A DNA stretch of 64,000 nt from Hermatobates lingyangjiaoensis. Its lineage: Eukaryota; Arthropoda; Insecta; Hemiptera; Hermatobatidae. The stretch spans positions 218,501 through 282,500 of the forward strand of contig JAPFBL010000357.1 of the NCBI GenBank assembly GCA_026182355.1. Reading direction: 5' to 3'. The translations under genes were made by a program, and so were the position numbers. Shown piece after piece: positions 61,066-64,000 of the stretch (positions are counted from its first letter, which is position 1; each line of letters begins with the position of its first letter). The notes beneath the pieces are model-generated. The model was not told the DNA's origin. It worked only from the letters and a program-made list of their open reading frames with translations, and did no database searches.

Positions 61066-61070
<5 letters not shown>
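60804..61070. mobile_element. HP-N fold-back
   Basis: ACGGTCCAGCGGACTTTTTT outer block, arms as at 22.7 kb; the right arm has lost the stem II part (CTGATGGTCGAAATATAG). Confidence 0.78.
60882..60923 (-). ncRNA. minimal hammerhead-like motif, HP-N
   Basis: Identical to the minus-strand copy at 22728-22769, with all core bases and both stem I segments. Confidence 0.68.

Positions 61071-61118
<48 letters not shown>
61069..61118. repeat. (TA)n microsatellite
   Basis: TA tract between HP-N and an HP-B arm. Confidence 0.9.
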
Positions 61119-61122
<4 letters not shown>

Positions 61123-61255
61123 AACAAATAGGAAAGAACACAGAAAGTCACTACAGAACTCACTTCAATATTTCTACATCTGTCGTCATCAGGAAGAAGC
61201 GCAAAGTACTCACGTTAAGAATCAAACTGCTACTCAGTATATATACATATATAAA
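61119..61255 (-). mobile_element. single-arm HP-B copy
   Basis: TCACTTCAATATTTCTACAT arm; the minus strand at 61163-61196 reads CUUC, CUGAUGA, C, GAC...GUA, GAAA, UA, UU, GAAG, with one mispaired stem II base. Confidence 0.6.
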
Positions 61256-61680
61256 ATGAAGGGGGAAATAGTATAGCGTTTTACTCCAAGAGAAATGATT
61301 TAAAGATAGAATTTTAATTAACATTTCTACAATTCATTTTGGTTTGTTTAGACAAAGTAAAAGAGAATTATGCTTTTTGAAGTAAAGGTGTTTTTAGTTC
61401 AATAGAAGTGACGGGGGGCCGAAATAATTGAATTTATGGTGGGCTCAAAGAGAGATAATGACATTTGGGTTGCTCGAAATCATTAAAGGTCTCAACTAAG
61501 AGCCTTTTACTTCGTTAACACGGAATTATTAACATTTTATTTGCATATAAACAACACTCTTGTTTTGCTTTTATCTTAGAGAAATGCATATAGTTATATG
61601 ACCCTTGCGCTAAATTTAGCAAGTTTAGATGTAAGTTTAAAATATAGGTGCAATGTTTTTTATTTTTTTTTTTTAGTGTA
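61256..61680. other. no gene seen
   Basis: AT-rich; CTCAACTAAGAGCCTTTTAC-type sequence without a recognised family. Confidence 0.4.
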
Positions 61681-61689
61681 AGATATAAG

Positions 61690-61830
61690 TTAAATTACAT
61701 TAACATAATGAACACACAGAAAAAAAACAGAAACTCACTACTATATTTTGATGGCTTCGCCATCAGGAGGATAGAAACGAGTGTGGAAGTGTGTCCTAGT
61801 GTTATTGAAAAAGACTGTAGCATTTATATT
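61690..61830 (-). mobile_element. single-arm HP-B copy, core lost
   Basis: AACACACAGAAAAAAAACAG and TATTTTGATGGCTTCGCCAT. The minus strand reads CUGAUGG...AAAA, so the core is broken, though the GATGGC/GCCATC stem is clear. Confidence 0.55.
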
Positions 61831-62154
61831 AACAACTTTGTAACTGATTTCTTCTAAATACAGCAGACTGTTTATACAGAGATTAATATTATACAGGTAA
61901 TATTATTATAAATTCTGCCGTGAAGAACATACGATGTATGAAAGTATTTTATAATAATATTGTGATTTGTTCTAGTCTTCAGAGTTTTTGACGTTGTACT
62001 GGAAATAGATTTCAAATTAAGTGTCCAAGCATTCGGGAAAGAAAGGTAGAGAAGTATAAACACAATGCTATTGTATATTGCAGATTTATAAGTAATAATA
62101 ATATAAAATACAACCTTTGACCTCATAAGTCCTTTTCAGGTTTCAAAAAGTGTT

Positions 62155-62418
62155 CATCTACTATTGAGAATGAAAATAAGTATAAAATATTCCAAAAAAT
62201 AATAATACTAAATATATTAAGTATAATCTGTTTTGATTGTGATCATAATCATTGTCACGGTCACGCACTAATGTATGAAACTGTTCTTAGAAAAAAAGGA
62301 TTTATCAACTATTGAGAAAAAAATAAGTATAAAATATTAAAAAAAATAACAATATTAAATATATTGAGTAAAATCTGTTTTGATTGTGATCATAATCATT
62401 GACACGATCACGCACAGG
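62155..62418. repeat. 148-bp tandem duplication
   Basis: CTATTGAGAA starts at 62161 and 62309. Both units contain TTTTGATTGTGATCATAATC followed by a CACG...TCACGCAC block. Several differences show it is not recent. Confidence 0.75.
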
Positions 62419-62824
62419 TGCCTGGGGCTGATCCCATGAAGGAGGCCGGTCAGGGATATTTATATGTTGGTGATATACCACATTCACAGGACCCTAACAA
62501 ATCTACCTTGGGTTGATAAAGCCTTAGTTAGCAGTTTTCTGCCCTTAGGGCAAGGGACTCTTTATATAGAGCTTTTCGTCGTTACTCAAGAGCAGGGGTG
62601 CAAACATACCAGATAGTTGCAGATAATACTGGTCAACATATTTTTTCGTCCCCAAGGTTTCTAAGCTGATTTAGATTAATTTAGGGGACTGATTTCGAAA
62701 ATTATACTAATTTTTTCTCATCTCAACTCTAGTTAACAAGATGTTTACTATTTTTTATTGTTCATTTTATTATAATATTCTTTATATTAAACTTATATTA
62801 ATGAGCATGAAAAAAGCATTAATA

Positions 62825-63190
62825 AGCACCATGTATAGCATAAAAAAAAAACATTTCTGAAAACATAACATGTACGATAATGCCTCTTTGGTTAATTGCT
62901 TTACCATCATGAATAACTTCTAAAAAACAATGAAGCACATCAACAAAACGAAGAACATTTTTGTATGAAATATTAATTTGATTCATCAAATATTGCGGAC
63001 TGTAGCGTTCTCACAAACTTTTAGATACACGCTTACCCACCTACAAACACACTCCACACACAAACATCATTAAAAAGGAAAATTCATAAAATGAATTTGG
63101 GAACCTCAAAACATATAATTCCGTCAAAATCTCGGGATCGAATTTCTTTTTTTATTATCACTATAATTAACTTATTGTAAAATAAAAAAT
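62825..63190 (-). repeat. dispersed repeat R1, shorter copy
   Basis: The minus strand reads GATTTTGACGGAATTATATG, GTGTGTTTGTAGGTGGGT, CAGTCCGCAATATTTGATGA and GTTTTCAGAAATG in the same order as 25.43-26.10 kb, with an internal deletion. Confidence 0.6.
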
Positions 63191-63213
63191 AAATGTTATA
63201 TCAACAGAATTGA

Positions 63214-63781
63214 CTATCGTCTTTTTCCGAAAATAATACATCCCCTGAAAATAAGTCGTAGCGTGATTTTTGGGACGTTTTGGACTATAAGCCCTCCCCT
63301 GAAGATAGGCCCTAGTTAAGATAATGTGAAAAATGTAATTCGTTAAAAAATTGCTGTTGAATGTAGTAGGTATCTATAGCTGTCGTAATATTTCAGAGAA
63401 TTCTTTGGAAAAAAATATTCCAAGAAATTCATGTTTACCTCTAAACTTCGTTTCATGCAGGCTACTTAGCTAAAAAGTATTAATTTAACCAAAGCTATAA
63501 TGCAAGACTTGAGAGATTCAGACAAATGATTCTACAAGAAATAGATTTGGAGGAAAATCAGAACGGAATTCAAAATTTTTATAATTTATGACGATGTTCC
63601 AGAAGATGATATGACTGTAATCGAATAAATTTAAATTTCTGTATAAAAATAAATATTGAAAAAAAATATGTAAATCTACTTAATGTACTTGAAGCCCTTC
63701 CCCGAGAATAAGCCATAGCGCGGATTTTGACTTAAAAATAAAGAAAGTAACACAGTGTCTCATTTTTGGAAAAAGAGGGTG
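63214..63781. mobile_element. MITE-like element M1, copy 2
   Basis: Same ends and interior as 45966-46508: CGTCTTTTTCCGAAAATAAT at the left, TCATTTTTGGAAAAAGAGGG at the right. The internal 33-codon frame is shifted and stopped here. Confidence 0.7.
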
Positions 63782-64000
63782 TTACTGTTATGAATTTTTC
63801 TTCGACATGCTCTTTTATATGGAAAAGATTATCTATCTTCGTCTTACTTAAAGAGATTCAGAGTATATAAGGGAGCAAGCGGTTTCAGGCACTTACTAGT
63901 TGCTGTATATGATGGGAAAGCCTGTTGCTTTTAACAACCTAAATTATAGCCTTCCTGGGAGGAAAATTTGAAAATTACCCAAAACATAATCTACTAACAA
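63782..64000. other. no gene seen at window edge
   Basis: A less AT-rich 3' edge without a recognisable frame. Confidence 0.35.

Overview
The window is AT-rich eukaryotic intergenic DNA dominated by repeats. No intact host gene could be recognised on either strand; nearly all open frames are short shadows of repeats. The setting fits a large, transposon-laden invertebrate genome. Arthropod is my best guess, from a mariner (DD34D) relic, TTAGG-like SINE tails, Penelope-like elements (PLEs) and very abundant (TA)n tracts. The species cannot be named from the sequence.

The dominant content is a set of fold-back (inverted-repeat) elements, about forty copies or fragments, most abutting a (TA)n tract. 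I call the families HP-A (most numerous), HP-B, -C, -D, -F, -G, -I, -J, -M, -N, -O and -P. In the better copies of HP-A, -B, -C, -D, -F, -G, -I, -J, -N and -P the arms carry the same minimal hammerhead-ribozyme (HHR) layout: stem I, CUGANGA, one extra base, a stem II starting with G, GAAA, a 2- or 4-base usually self-complementary spacer, UH, stem I return. The stems differ in sequence between families but keep pairing. Known biology: PLE retrotransposons carry minimal HHRs in their flanking repeats, thought to act as dimers.

PLE coding relics occur in the same window. A 5'-truncated copy with a GIY-YIG endonuclease lies at 55.7-56.5 kb, with an HHR core just after its stop codon. Decayed reverse-transcriptase and GIY-YIG pieces lie at about 4.3, 9.1-9.6 and 10.8-11.1 kb. 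At least eleven loci carry a recurring N-terminal piece ending at the same motif (FNxxCLxEGLLPxYTN), usually arranged head-to-head.

Other elements: a tRNA-derived SINE family, several copies with target-site duplications (13.75, 34.3, 40.4, 42.97, 47.25 kb); a truncated mariner (19.0-19.76 kb); a second Tc1/mariner-type element with terminal inverted repeats of about 100 bp (37.36-37.93 kb); a complete non-autonomous hAT element with an 8-bp target duplication (13.14-13.58 kb) and several hAT-like ends; a TA-flanked MITE pair (45.97 and 63.21 kb); a dispersed repeat pair (25.4 and 62.9 kb). Tandem arrays include 108-bp, 90-bp, 110-bp, 76-bp and 55-bp units.

Layout: 0-11 kb, fold-backs and old PLE fragments; 11-14.7 kb, mostly unique AT-rich DNA with a hAT element and a SINE; 14.7-19.8 kb, PLE hairpins and mariner; 20-30 kb, older unique DNA with scattered hairpins; 30-39.4 kb, dense nested hairpins; 39.4-55.5 kb, SINEs, tandem arrays and unique DNA; 55.6-61.9 kb, the best PLE copy and dense hairpins; 62-64 kb, a local duplication, a dispersed repeat and a MITE.
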